This document shows, piece after piece, positions 44,612-54,057 of a stretch of 64,000 bases of DNA; position 1 is the first letter of the stretch, and each line of letters begins with the position of its first letter. The notes beneath the pieces were generated by a model. The model was not told the origin of the DNA, did no database searches, and worked only from the letters and a program-made list of their open reading frames with translations. A program made the translations under genes and the position numbers. Source of the stretch: CAZGMJ01 sp964526785 (GTDB taxonomy: Bacteria; Planctomycetota; Phycisphaerae; Sedimentisphaerales; Anaerobacaceae); assembly GCA_964526785.1 (NCBI GenBank), contig CAZGMJ010000023.1, positions 1 to 64,000 on the forward strand, given 5' to 3'.

Positions 44612-45000
44612 TCGACCGGATTTCGAATTTCAGAAATGCTGCGATGGATACCACACTCGCTCACGAACAAAAAACGACTGACGCAGAAGCTCGCGCCACT
44701 GTGGAAATGCTCAATGAATTGGAGCGGCTGCTGCAAAGACAGTCGGAACAAGCGCGGTCCGGCAACGACCGCGAAATGGAAGCGCTGGCCGAGCAGGCGG
44801 ATGTTCTGGTTGGCCGTATGAAGAAAGCCGGCGTGTTCGATGGCGCGGACTTTGCGCGGAGGAAGGACAGGATCGGACGAATGTACCGTGATTTGCTTCT
44901 TGGAACGGAGATGGAGAAGGCCCGGGCCGGCGAACAGTTACGACGCATTCGGGCGGGTAAGAAGACGGTGGCCGCGTATCGGAGAAATGCACGGACATAA
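44608..45000 (+). CDS. small helical protein, possible FliT/FlgN-like chaperone
   Basis: 130 residues from a GTG start that overlaps the previous stop (GTGA). It is almost all helix, with MDTTLAHEQKTTDAEARATVEMLNELERLLQRQSEQA and ending in a basic tail. The pattern resembles short flagellar chaperones such as FliT or FlgN but no signature is decisive. It lies two genes before fliD, the usual FliT client. ATG 44644 is an alternative start. Confidence 0.5.
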   Translation: MIDRISNFRNAAMDTTLAHEQKTTDAEARATVEMLNELERLLQRQSEQARSGNDREMEALAEQADVLVGRMKKAGVFDGADFARRKDRIGRMYRDLLLGTEMEKARAGEQLRRIRAGKKTVAAYRRNART

Positions 45001-45118
45001 CTGAAAGGCAAGACACGACATGGCGTGCGGCCGAGATGGTCGACGCGCCGTGATGATGACTTGGCGAGCCACCGGCTTGTCAGGCGTTCTTATGCGCTGA
45101 AAGGTGCGAAAGGGACTT

Positions 45119-47983
45119 ATGGAACTGGTTCTGATCTTCAGCAAAGACCGGGCGATGCAACTTCACGCGACAATCGAGTCGCTTTGCCTGCACTGCACGG
45201 ATTTCGAGCGTGCCGTGACGTCCGTGCTGTACAAGGTCACCGACGACCGCCATGCCCGGCAATATGATATGTTGCAGGAAGCCTTTTCCGACGTGTCTTT
45301 TGTGCAGGAGGTGGATTTCAGGGCTCAGGTACTGGATATAATTGCGAATTTCAGCCACGTACTGTTTCTGGTGGATGACAATCTGTTTGCCAGGGATTTT
45401 CACTTCCTGCGTACTATTGGACATCTGGAGCAACTGCCGGAGGCGGTCGGTTTTTCCCTGCGATTGGGCTTTAATACCGAGTACTGCTATGCGCACAATG
45501 CCGCCCAGCCACTTCCTTCGTTTATAAGCGTCAGCGACGGCGTGCTGCAATTCGACTGGACCTCGGCGAAATACGATTTTGGTTATCCGCTGGAGTTATC
45601 GAGTTCGGTGTACAGGGTAAGCGACATGCTCGAGCTGTTCAGTACGTTCGCCTTCGACAACCCCAATACGCTGGAGGCGGGTATGGCGGCCAGGGCGGAG
45701 TCATATGCCGCCTCGAAGCCCAGGTTACTATGCTTCGAACGGTCTGTCACTTTCTGCAATCCAGTAAATGTGGTGCAATCTGCTTTTGCAAATCGCGCAG
45801 GGCGGAACGTTGCCTATACCGCTGACTGTCTGGCCGATGCCTTTGATCGAGGTCGCCGCATCAACGTAGAACGCTATGCGGGTTTTACGCCGAATGCATG
45901 CCATCAGGAAGTTGAGTTGCACTTCAAGAACAACTTGGTTTTTCACCCGGGGGCAACGGTTCACATGCAGGAAGATAATTCGGCCGATTCAAGACCGTAC
46001 AATCGGGACCGCCCGCTCTTTTCGGTTGTTATGGCCAATTACAACAACGGCCGGTATATCGGACAGGCCATAGAGTCGGTCCTGAATCAAACATTCGAGG
46101 CGTGGGAACTAATCGTAGTGGATGACGGTTCGAGCGACGACTCGCCGGCGGTGGTGGAGCGGTATGCGAATGATCCTCGCATTCGTCTGATACGACACGC
46201 ATCCAATTGCGGATACACGGCGGGCCTCAAGACGGGAATTGCACACGTCCGTTCAGATATCTTCGGCATCCTCGACAGTGATGATGTGCTGCGGCCTCGC
46301 GCTCTGGACATTATGTACAAGGCCCACGTTGAGCGTCCGCAATGCGGGCTGATATACTCGCAGTTTGCCTATTGCGACGCCGATATGCGTGTTGGGAGAC
46401 CCGGGTTCTGTGGGGAACTAGCCGAAGGCAGCAGCGCGATGGACGCAAATGTCGTCAGCCATTTCAAGACATTCAAGCTGGCGGATTACCGGAAGAGTTC
46501 GGGGTACGACGAACATATCAAATACGCAGAAGATGTGGACATCGTGTACAAAATGGAGGAAGTGACAAAGCTGCACTTTGTCAATGAATGTCTGTATCTC
46601 TATCGGGAGTTGCCCGAATCGATTTGTCATGATTCGAGCAAGATCAGCATTGCCATTATGTCGCGCGTTAAAGCCCGCATAAATGCCCTGAAGAGACGAG
46701 CGGCGACAAGAGCCGCAAGACAGGGCCGCGATTTCGATGAGCTCTTCAGCGCTGCCGTGGCCGAAGCAAAAGCAGAGCATACTGACGTCGCACAATACTT
46801 CACTCTGCTTGAGGATATGTACAGCAAAGGCCTGTTTGACGGCTTGCAGCTTCCTGATTGGCCGGACGATCAGTCGGATGAGGACAGGCTGCTATGGATC
46901 GCGGCCAATGTCGACGTAGACTTCGAAAGATTCGGTCGTGACAGGAAGGGGCACGACAGCGACCAGGCCGGGCCGCTCATCTCGGTCTATATGGTTACCT
47001 ACAACTGTCGGCGGTTTATCGGCGAGGCAATCGAGTCGGTGCTCGCACAAACATATCGAAACATCGAACTGCTCGTGGTTGATGACGGCAGCACGGACGA
47101 CACCGCCGATCTTGTGAAGGCCCATACGGACAGCAGAATTCGCTACATTCCAAAAGAGCACAAAAACTTCGCCTCGGGCATGAACGAAGCTATTCGGCAG
47201 GCCAGGGGAGAGTTTCTGCTTGGCGTGGATGCCGACGATTTCATTGCTGCCGATTACATCGAGCGAATGGCAGCGGTTGCGGCCGGGCAACCGGACGTCG
47301 ATTACTTCTACCCCGCCCATCTGATGCTTGTGGATGAGCACGGCCGAAACGCAGGCGGGCAATGGGAATACGCGGACTTCTCAGATAATCGACTGCTGCC
47401 GGCATTCATATTTGCCAACGGCTTCGGCCCCGTACCGAATCCGGGCAGTCTGAAGCGCAGGTCCTTATTCGACAGGGTCGGGTTGTATGAAGAAGTCGAG
47501 ACCGTCGAAGATTTCCTTTTCCTGTGCAGAAACGCGCTGAAGATACGGTTCAAACGGATTGATTCGTGCTCGGCATACTTTTACAGGAGGCTCGAATCCG
47601 GCAACTCACGCAAATTTGAGGCTCGCGACCGGCTTATGGCCGAGGCGCTTAACGACATGGTCTCCATCTACCCCGCAGCGGTGCTGTGTTCCGATCTGGA
47701 GGGCGAAGAGGGCAGCGATGTCTTCATGCGAAGATACTATGCATTTGTGTGCGAAACATTCCGGCGGCATGCTCAAAACGGCGTCGTGCGCCACCCCGAT
47801 CAGTATCTTGCGTATGCACGCCTTTACGAACAGAAGGCACGCGATGCGGCAGATGCATCAAATGGCTCGTACCTGTTACTATCGGACTCCACGAGGATTC
47901 GGCCGGTTATGCGCTCCGACTGCCAGGATATTGACAAGCGATTGCCGCCGGCGCAGTTAAGTCATGCCGAAAGCAGGCGATAA
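45119..47983 (+). CDS. multi-domain glycosyltransferase (one atypical plus two GT2 domains)
   Basis: 954 residues with three modules. Residues 1-285 hold an atypical GT-A-like domain (ELVLIFSKDRAMQLHATIESL, VLFLVDDNLFARDF with an acidic VDDN, IEERYAG-type ending). Residues about 300-560 form a GT2 domain (FSVVMANYNNGRYIGQAIESV, IFGILDSDDVL). Residues about 620-870 form a second GT2 domain (ISVYMVTYNCRRFIGEAIESV, FLLGVDADDFI). Two DxD motifs imply two active sites. The ATG at 45119 has AAAGGG just upstream. It lies 77 bp before fliD. It could build a short glycan on a flagellar protein; the acceptor is unknown. Confidence 0.82.
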   Translation: MELVLIFSKDRAMQLHATIESLCLHCTDFERAVTSVLYKVTDDRHARQYDMLQEAFSDVSFVQEVDFRAQVLDIIANFSHVLFLVDDNLFARDFHFLRTIGHLEQLPEAVGFSLRLGFNTEYCYAHNAAQPLPSFISVSDGVLQFDWTSAKYDFGYPLELSSSVYRVSDMLELFSTFAFDNPNTLEAGMAARAESYAASKPRLLCFERSVTFCNPVNVVQSAFANRAGRNVAYTADCLADAFDRGRRINVERYAGFTPNACHQEVELHFKNNLVFHPGATVHMQEDNSADSRPYNRDRPLFSVVMANYNNGRYIGQAIESVLNQTFEAWELIVVDDGSSDDSPAVVERYANDPRIRLIRHASNCGYTAGLKTGIAHVRSDIFGILDSDDVLRPRALDIMYKAHVERPQCGLIYSQFAYCDADMRVGRPGFCGELAEGSSAMDANVVSHFKTFKLADYRKSSGYDEHIKYAEDVDIVYKMEEVTKLHFVNECLYLYRELPESICHDSSKISIAIMSRVKARINALKRRAATRAARQGRDFDELFSAAVAEAKAEHTDVAQYFTLLEDMYSKGLFDGLQLPDWPDDQSDEDRLLWIAANVDVDFERFGRDRKGHDSDQAGPLISVYMVTYNCRRFIGEAIESVLAQTYRNIELLVVDDGSTDDTADLVKAHTDSRIRYIPKEHKNFASGMNEAIRQARGEFLLGVDADDFIAADYIERMAAVAAGQPDVDYFYPAHLMLVDEHGRNAGGQWEYADFSDNRLLPAFIFANGFGPVPNPGSLKRRSLFDRVGLYEEVETVEDFLFLCRNALKIRFKRIDSCSAYFYRRLESGNSRKFEARDRLMAEALNDMVSIYPAAVLCSDLEGEEGSDVFMRRYYAFVCETFRRHAQNGVVRHPDQYLAYARLYEQKARDAADASNGSYLLLSDSTRIRPVMRSDCQDIDKRLPPAQLSHAESRR

Positions 47984-48060
47984 TATGCGTGGGGTGTATG
48001 GGCACTTTTTGCAGTACTGGAAACAATCGGCCATTGAGCTGTTTGTAAGAAAGGTAGAAT

Positions 48061-50424
48061 ATGCCAAGCATTCAACTGCCGGGACTTCAAACCGGTATTG
48101 ATACCAGCGCGATCATCAGCCAGTTGATGGCGGCAGAGCGCCGCACGATCAATACGCTCGAAGAACGAAAGGGACGTTGGGATGAGCGACAAGAGGCGCT
48201 GAGCGATATAGAGAGCAAGGTTCGAAGCCTCCGTACCCGGATGCGGTCGTTGTCGAACGCCGATGTGCTCAAGGCGTTCAGTGTTTCCTCGAGCGATAGC
48301 GATATCCTCACCGCTGAGGCGACCAACGATGCGTTCGAGGGCAACCATGCTGTAGAAGTGAGCCAGTTGGCGGCCAGCGAGCGGTCGGTGCACGTTACCG
48401 GCGTGGAGTATGTCGAAGATTACGTCGGGGCGGGCACCTTCATCTATTCCTACAACCATCAGGAAACAAGCGTTACGACGACGGCCACCACGACCCTCGA
48501 TGAATTCGTTGAGCTGATTAATAACGACGCGGACAATCCGGGTGTGACGGCGAGCCTGCTCTATTACAACAACAAGTACCATTTGGTATTGAACGGCGAA
48601 GATGCCGGCAGCGACTATCAGATACGTATTAACTCGAGTAGTACCGAAATCTGGCAGGCCGACAGCGAGTTAACTCAGAGCAGTGAGAAGGCCACGCTTT
48701 CGACGAAACTGCTCGATCTCGACCAGTTCAGCGGAACGCTCGAGGGAACGGAAATCATCGAGATCACGGGAACCGATCGCAATGGAGTGGCTCTGACTCA
48801 GGTTGATCTGAGTATTACGGAGAACACGCGCGTCGAGCACCTTATTGGCGAAATCAATGACGCCTTTGATGGAATCGCCAGAGCGAAGCTCGAGAACGGC
48901 CAAATAGTTCTCACGGACAATGTCGCCGGCGCAAGCGATCTGTCAATCGCTCTGACGTACAACGGCAACGGATCTGCCGCTACGTTGTCGCTTCCGACGA
49001 TGGCGGTTGCCACCGAGGGCGGAGCGACGACGGCCGACCTGGCGAATTTCACCGCAGATGATTTCGTGGAAACCCAGTCGGCGCGCGATTCGAAGATCAG
49101 GGTGGACGGCTATCCGGACGCGAGCGCTACAGCCGAAGTGCAGACGCTTGCGCCCACGAGTGTCGCCACGGCAGGCACGTTCACACTTACCTACGGCGGA
49201 CATACCACCGCGGCAATTGCGTATGACGCATCTGTTGCCGACGTTCAGTCCGCCCTGGAGGCTTTATCGAATGTCAGTGCAGGGGATATTACCGTTGGCG
49301 GGACGGGGCTCGATTCGGCAGGCGCGATGACGTTCACCTTTCTCGACACGGCGGGCGACGTCGATATGATATCGATCGATCCGACGAATCTGACGCCTTC
49401 GAGTCGGTCCAATTACGTGATGGCCGAGCAGACCAAGGGCAACGACGGCTATATCAGCCGTAGTTCAAATACGGTGGACGACGTCATTTCGGGTGTTGCT
49501 CTGCATTTGCACGACACGACGGACGGTGCAACCGAGCAACTGACGCTCACACGCGATATCCAGTCCGTAAAGGACAAGCTCGACGCCATGGTAAGTGCAT
49601 ATAACGATACGGTCGAATACATAAAGGAGAAGACCGGCTACAACGAGATTCTTCAAACCGGCGGCATCCTGATGGGTGATTCGGTCGTAACGATGATGAA
49701 GTACCACTTGCGCGAACCGCTTATCGAGCAGACGGCGGGTTTTGTCGAAGATCTGGATACATTCCTTTCACCGCTCGGCATCGGTCTTGAACTGGACAAG
49801 GACGGGGTGCTGAGCCTGGACACGAATGCGTTCGACGAAGCCATTGCTCAGGACTACAGAGGCGTGTTGGCTGTCATCGGTGCCGACAAGACCGGCAGCA
49901 GCGACAGCAATACGGTGCAATTCTACAGCGCGAGTTCGAATTACACGACTGCAGGTGAATATGATGTGAGCGTGACGGTCAGCGGCGGAGCGATCACCAG
50001 CGCCCGGATCAAACTATCCAGCGAGTCGACGTATCGGGATGCCGATTACAGCGGGAACATCATCACGGGCGACGGCAGTTTCGACGAAAACGGCGACCCC
50101 GTTTATGCAGAAAACGGACTGCAGTTAAGCGTTGACCTTGGTACGGACGGGACATATACGGCCACGGTTCGAGTCAAGCAGGGGTTTGCCGGCCGCCTGG
50201 AAGATCGGCTGGACGCCATGCTCAAGACGACGGTTGGTTCGCTCGTACTCGATCAGGATCATGTAGAGGACCAGATCGAGGGCCTGCAGGATAAGATCGA
50301 GCAGGAAGAGGAGAGACTGACGAAACGCGAGCAAAGACTGGTTGCGAAGTTCGCCCGGCTGGAGAGGACGCTGGCGCTGTTGCAGAGTCAGACCGCGGCC
50401 GCGGGTGTTCTCAGCGGCATGTGA
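48061..50424 (+). CDS. fliD: filament cap protein FliD with an inserted domain
   Basis: 787 residues, far longer than the usual 450-500. The N-terminal FliD domain is clear (IQLPGLQTGIDTSAIISQLMAAERRTINTLEERK) and so is the C-terminal one (EDQIEGLQDKIEQEEERLTKREQRLVAKFARLERTLALLQSQ). The conserved hairpin that normally reads xVDGxxxxRSSNTVxDVIxGV is interrupted: IRVDGYPD ends at 353 and YISRSSNTVDDVISGV resumes at 464, with about 110 residues between (DNA about 49120-49446). FliD caps the filament and folds flagellin. It is the last gene of this block, convergent with flhB. Confidence 0.93.
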   Translation: MPSIQLPGLQTGIDTSAIISQLMAAERRTINTLEERKGRWDERQEALSDIESKVRSLRTRMRSLSNADVLKAFSVSSSDSDILTAEATNDAFEGNHAVEVSQLAASERSVHVTGVEYVEDYVGAGTFIYSYNHQETSVTTTATTTLDEFVELINNDADNPGVTASLLYYNNKYHLVLNGEDAGSDYQIRINSSSTEIWQADSELTQSSEKATLSTKLLDLDQFSGTLEGTEIIEITGTDRNGVALTQVDLSITENTRVEHLIGEINDAFDGIARAKLENGQIVLTDNVAGASDLSIALTYNGNGSAATLSLPTMAVATEGGATTADLANFTADDFVETQSARDSKIRVDGYPDASATAEVQTLAPTSVATAGTFTLTYGGHTTAAIAYDASVADVQSALEALSNVSAGDITVGGTGLDSAGAMTFTFLDTAGDVDMISIDPTNLTPSSRSNYVMAEQTKGNDGYISRSSNTVDDVISGVALHLHDTTDGATEQLTLTRDIQSVKDKLDAMVSAYNDTVEYIKEKTGYNEILQTGGILMGDSVVTMMKYHLREPLIEQTAGFVEDLDTFLSPLGIGLELDKDGVLSLDTNAFDEAIAQDYRGVLAVIGADKTGSSDSNTVQFYSASSNYTTAGEYDVSVTVSGGAITSARIKLSSESTYRDADYSGNIITGDGSFDENGDPVYAENGLQLSVDLGTDGTYTATVRVKQGFAGRLEDRLDAMLKTTVGSLVLDQDHVEDQIEGLQDKIEQEEERLTKREQRLVAKFARLERTLALLQSQTAAAGVLSGM

Positions 50425-50510
50425 TGCACTCAAGATTCTCGTTAATGTGTCGGCGTAGAAATGCCCGTTCGACAGTCGGTGTGTTTTCGGAGATTGTCTG
50501 AGGGTACGCG

Positions 50511-51578
50511 TTAGCGTCTGTTGTGTCGCATGCGATAGATCATCGCCAGGACCTCCGCGACTGCAACATAGAGTGCGTCGGGTATGGGTTGGTCCACCTT
50601 CACCGTCGAGTAAATCGTTCTGGCCAATTCGGGTCTGCGAATGATCGGAACGCCGTACGCTCGGGCGATCTCACGTATCTTCTCGGCCAGATGATCCCCT
50701 CCTTTGGCAACCAGAACCGGCGCTTCCATTGTCTTGGCGTCGTATCGCAGAGCCACGGCGACATGCGTGGGGTTGACCAGAACGACGTTGGCTTTTGGGA
50801 CTTCCTGCATCACCCGCTGCATCGCCATCTGGTACTGCATTTTGCGAACCTGCCGCTTGACTTCGGCAGGGCTTTCGGATTGTTTGCGTTCCTCCTTGAC
50901 CTCCTGCTTGGTCATCATGAGGTCCTTGATATACTTCCATTTCTGGAAGAAGACGTCCGCCAGACTGACAATCAGCAGCGCCAGACAGATGCGCACCATC
51001 AGACCGAGCGTCATTTTGCCGATTACGACCAGTATCTGCAGGGACCATGCCCATCGCAGTGCCGCCAACTGTTCGAGTCGATTCATCATGTAGAACCACA
51101 CAATGATGCCGATGAAGAAGAGTTTGGCGATCGCGGTGGCGAGTTTCACCAGAGACTTAAGGTTGACGAGGTTGCCGAATCCGGCGATGGGATTGATTGT
51201 ATCGAATTTCAGTTGGATGGCTCCGGGGGCGAAATTCAGTCCGCTGACCATCAGTCCTGCACAGAAGCCGCCGATGCACAGAGCAATCAGGATGGGAAGT
51301 ATGGCGACGGTAAAATCGACGATTTTGATATTGATGAAGTGGATAAAGGCCGCACTGTTTCGGAGTACCGATGTATCGCAGGACAGGCCCTCTTTGGTCA
51401 GCGTAAAGAGCCACTCCATGAGGCTCGATCCGAGAAAGGCCGTCATTGCAACCAGTATGACGATGGAAACGAAAGCCGATAGCTCCTCACTTTGAGGCAC
51501 CTGGCCACGGCCGCGAGCCTTGTTCAGCGTGCGTGCTGTTGGCTTTTCAGTTTTTTCGGCTGCAGGTTTGTCCGCCAT
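50511..51578 (-). CDS. flhB: flagellar export switch protein FlhB
   Basis: 355 residues with four membrane helices in the first 210 residues (FVSIVILVAMTAFLG, VAILPILIALCIGGFCAGLMV, LFFIGIIVWFYMM, LMVRICLALLIVSLADVFF). The cytoplasmic FlhB-C domain carries the autocleavage motif NPTH at 269-272 (VLVNPTHVAVALRY). Self-cleavage switches export from hook to filament substrates, normally together with FliK, which I do not find in the window. The gene lies last in the fliO-flhB run and converges on fliD. Confidence 0.96.
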   Translation of the reverse strand: MADKPAAEKTEKPTARTLNKARGRGQVPQSEELSAFVSIVILVAMTAFLGSSLMEWLFTLTKEGLSCDTSVLRNSAAFIHFINIKIVDFTVAILPILIALCIGGFCAGLMVSGLNFAPGAIQLKFDTINPIAGFGNLVNLKSLVKLATAIAKLFFIGIIVWFYMMNRLEQLAALRWAWSLQILVVIGKMTLGLMVRICLALLIVSLADVFFQKWKYIKDLMMTKQEVKEERKQSESPAEVKRQVRKMQYQMAMQRVMQEVPKANVVLVNPTHVAVALRYDAKTMEAPVLVAKGGDHLAEKIREIARAYGVPIIRRPELARTIYSTVKVDQPIPDALYVAVAEVLAMIYRMRHNRR

Positions 51579-51630
51579 CGTAGTTGCTTATTGTGACTGC
51601 TTTATCCACCCGCTGAAAGCGCGTCTGTTG

Positions 51631-52386
51631 TCAAAGAGGCAGGAGTTTTGCCATCATGTCCGCAAATTCGCCCACAAATCCCTGCAGAAACGGTATGAAC
51701 AGCAGGGTGACCATCAGTAGTCCGAGTCCGACGCGAAGCGGCAGGCTGATGAAGAGTATATTCATTTCCTGGGCCACTCGCGCGAGAACCGCCAGTGCAA
51801 CCATCAGCAGCAAAAAGGCCGCCAGGATCGGAGCGGCCAGGCGAAGCCCGGCGATCATTAGGGTTGATCCCGCTTCGACGACGCCGCCGACCAAGACCGG
51901 TATCGTTGGGGTTGTGCCGGCGGGAAAGGCATCGTAACTGCGAGCGAGAATCAGCAGGAGCAGATGGTGGCCGTTGGCGCTGAGGAAAAGCAGTATGAAG
52001 ATCATCTCCATGAACATGCCAAGAGGCTGCGAATTCTCGCCCGTCATAGGGTCGAGGATTTCCGCCATAGTGAGGCCCATCTGCTGTTCGACGATACGCG
52101 CGCCGAATTTTACCGATGCGAAGACTACTGCACAGATCAAGCCGAGGGCCAGACCGTAAATGGCTTCGTTGGATAGCATCAGTATTGCCTTGAAAGGGGC
52201 GACTTCCGGTTCCCTGATGGGATTCGGCCCCATCATCGCAAAAAAAACGGAGATCAGAACCGTCATCGCCACCTTGATTCTGCGCGGGAGGCTCCTCCAA
52301 CTGAAGACCGGCGTGATGAGGAAGAAGGCGGATACACGAGTCAGCACCATCGCAAAACCAAGCAATTTGGCAATCATGAAATCCAT
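51631..52386 (-). CDS. fliR: flagellar export channel protein FliR
   Basis: 251 residues with six hydrophobic segments (LLGFAMVLTRVSAFFLITPVF, AILMLSNEAIYGLALGLICAVVFA, MLFILLFLSANGHHLLLLILARS-type, ILAAFLLLMVALAVL). The FliR motif region MNILFISLPLRVGLGLLMVTLLFIPF is present. FliR forms the export gate with FliP and FliQ. It is 3 bp after fliQ and 52 bp before flhB. Confidence 0.95.
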   Translation of the reverse strand: MDFMIAKLLGFAMVLTRVSAFFLITPVFSWRSLPRRIKVAMTVLISVFFAMMGPNPIREPEVAPFKAILMLSNEAIYGLALGLICAVVFASVKFGARIVEQQMGLTMAEILDPMTGENSQPLGMFMEMIFILLFLSANGHHLLLLILARSYDAFPAGTTPTIPVLVGGVVEAGSTLMIAGLRLAAPILAAFLLLMVALAVLARVAQEMNILFISLPLRVGLGLLMVTLLFIPFLQGFVGEFADMMAKLLPL

Positions 52387-52389
52387 GTG

Positions 52390-52659
52390 CTATCGCCCGA
52401 CGCTTTGGATGTAGCCGAATATCTCGGTGAAGAAGCGAAGCATGATTTGTAGCATCCATCCGCCGAACAAGAGCGTTACGGCGCCTACCGCCAGCAGTTT
52501 CGGCACGATGGTCAAGGTCATATCTCGTATCGACGTTACGGCCTGAAACAGCGTTACGACAACGCCGACGACCATACACGTCAGAAGAATTGGTGCGGCC
52601 AACAGAAGGCTGGTTTCCAGCGTGTGTCGTGCAAGATAAAGAACGAAACTGGTATCCAT
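52390..52659 (-). CDS. fliQ: flagellar export channel protein FliQ
   Basis: 89 residues, exactly FliQ size, with two membrane helices (TSLLLAAPILLTCMVVGVVVTLFQAVTSI and VPKLLAVGAVTLLFGGWMLQIML). The conserved QAVTSIRDMTLTIVPK turn is intact. FliQ joins FliP and FliR in the export gate helical assembly. fliP ends 30 bp upstream, and fliR starts 3 bp downstream. Confidence 0.95.
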   Translation of the reverse strand: MDTSFVLYLARHTLETSLLLAAPILLTCMVVGVVVTLFQAVTSIRDMTLTIVPKLLAVGAVTLLFGGWMLQIMLRFFTEIFGYIQSVGR

Positions 52660-52689
52660 AAGCTAAGCTCTCATTCGCATGTGAACAAT

Positions 52690-53559
52690 CTACTTGAAAC
52701 CAAGACTGAGGCTTTTCGCGAGCATCCCCCATCCGTCGAGGAGAATGAAAAGGATGAGCTTGAACGGCAGGGAGATCATGACCGGCGGCAACATCATCAT
52801 TCCTGCACTGAGCAGCACACTGGCAATCACCATATCAATCAGCAGAAACGGAATAAACAGGAGGCATCCTATTTCGAACGCCGTGCGAAACTCACTGATG
52901 ATGAAGGCTGGTACGACCACGTGCAGTCCGAGTTCGGAAGCGTCTTTGGGCCGATCCATTTTGGCCATCTGCACGAACAGCGATACATCGGCCTGGCGGC
53001 TCTGTCTGAGCATGAACGTCTTTATCGTCTCTGTGGCCCGCGTTCCCGCGGTGGTAAAACTGATCTCGTCTGCAAGGTACGGCTTCACGCAGACCTCGTT
53101 CATTTGTGCGAAAGTCGGCGCCATCGTATACAGCGTCAGGAACAAGGCCAGGCCTATAATGGCGACGGTCGGCGGTATGGTCTGTGTCGTCAATGCACGA
53201 CGCACGAATGACAAAACGATAACAATTCGCGTGAACGACGTCATCATGACCAACAGGCTGGGGAGTATTGCCAGGCCTGCGAAAATGATAACGAGCTTGA
53301 CCGGCGTGGACCAGTCTTTGCCGTCGTCCTTTTCCGTGGTCGTGGCTTTGTCCACCACCGTCATCAAATCCGCGATGCTTGGCACGCTGTTGGGCTGGTT
53401 CGCCTGCTGCTGCGTACCGGTTTGCAACGCAGGTATCTCGATCCCGCCGGTCAAATCCTGCGATTGCGCGGACGCATCCGCGTTGAGCAGCATCACGAAA
53501 AGGATGGTGCCCAGGGTCAGACGCTCAAACACTTTCTTATTTACCCAACGTATCTGCAT
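52690..53559 (-). CDS. fliP: flagellar export channel protein FliP
   Basis: 289 residues with a cleavable signal peptide (LTLGTILFVMLLNADASAQ), a short periplasmic part, and the FliP core of four helices: LVIIFAGLAILPSLLVMMTSFTRIVIVLSFVRRALTTQTIPP and PFLLIDMVIASVLLSAGMMMLPPVMISLPFKLILFILLDGW. FliP is the main ring of the export gate. ATG 53559 is the first possible ATG; it overlaps fliO by 23 bp. Order fliO-P-Q-R-flhB is standard. Confidence 0.95.
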   Translation of the reverse strand: MQIRWVNKKVFERLTLGTILFVMLLNADASAQSQDLTGGIEIPALQTGTQQQANQPNSVPSIADLMTVVDKATTTEKDDGKDWSTPVKLVIIFAGLAILPSLLVMMTSFTRIVIVLSFVRRALTTQTIPPTVAIIGLALFLTLYTMAPTFAQMNEVCVKPYLADEISFTTAGTRATETIKTFMLRQSRQADVSLFVQMAKMDRPKDASELGLHVVVPAFIISEFRTAFEIGCLLFIPFLLIDMVIASVLLSAGMMMLPPVMISLPFKLILFILLDGWGMLAKSLSLGFK

Positions 53560-54010
53560 AGGTCTCTGCAAAATCCGTCCTGATTTGCGTTATGTCCGCG
53601 ATTTTCGTTATTCTTTCGTTTGTGCTTCCGAGCAGAAAGCGGTGGTTGTCCACCTCGAGCAGGTGCACAGATCGGCGCGGGCCGAGATGAGTTGTCTCGA
53701 TGATTCTGACTCTTTTGCCCGGTGCGTTCGCCAGTCGCGGCAGCACCTTTCTCGACACATAGAGTGCTGCCCCACCGAGCACTATGACCACAACGACCGA
53801 CAGCATCATCTTGCGAAAAAGCTCCCACGGACTGTATTCTTCGTTTTGCAGTGCCGGGCCGTTGGGGTCGGTTACGCCGGATGCGTTTGATTCCGACTTG
53901 ATCTCATTGGCGTCGGTTTTGGAGGTTGCGGCGCATGGATACACGAAGGTCGTGACGACCAGAATGGTCGTTATGACCGATAGAACGCCTTCTTTGTGGA
54001 ATCCTGTCAT
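53537..54010 (-). CDS. fliO: flagellar assembly protein FliO
   Basis: 157 residues. A hydrophobic N-terminal signal-like segment (SVITTILVVTTFVYPCAA) is followed by a periplasmic linker, one membrane helix (about 72-95, MMLSVVVVIVLGGAALYVSR) and a cytoplasmic FliO domain (RVRIIETTHLGPRRSVHLLEVDNHRFLLGSTNERITKIADI). FliO helps FliP ring assembly. The ATG at 54010 sits 37 nt after the predicted start of a sigma-54-type promoter but has no clear ribosome-binding site. It overlaps fliP by 23 bp. Confidence 0.88.
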   Translation of the reverse strand: MTGFHKEGVLSVITTILVVTTFVYPCAATSKTDANEIKSESNASGVTDPNGPALQNEEYSPWELFRKMMLSVVVVIVLGGAALYVSRKVLPRLANAPGKRVRIIETTHLGPRRSVHLLEVDNHRFLLGSTNERITKIADITQIRTDFAETYADTLGK

Positions 54011-54057
54011 GACGCACGAAAAATGCACAGTATTGCCGTTTCTGCCTGGGGTATGTG

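Noticed and set aside
48000..48013. sigma-54-like GGGCAC...TTGCA just before fliD
   Set aside because: The GG to GC spacing is 8-9 bp, not 10, which normally abolishes recognition.
51602..52732. 376-codon frame on the same strand as fliR and fliQ
   Set aside because: It overlaps fliR and fliQ in another frame and has an Arg/Ser/Gly-rich composition without membrane helices.
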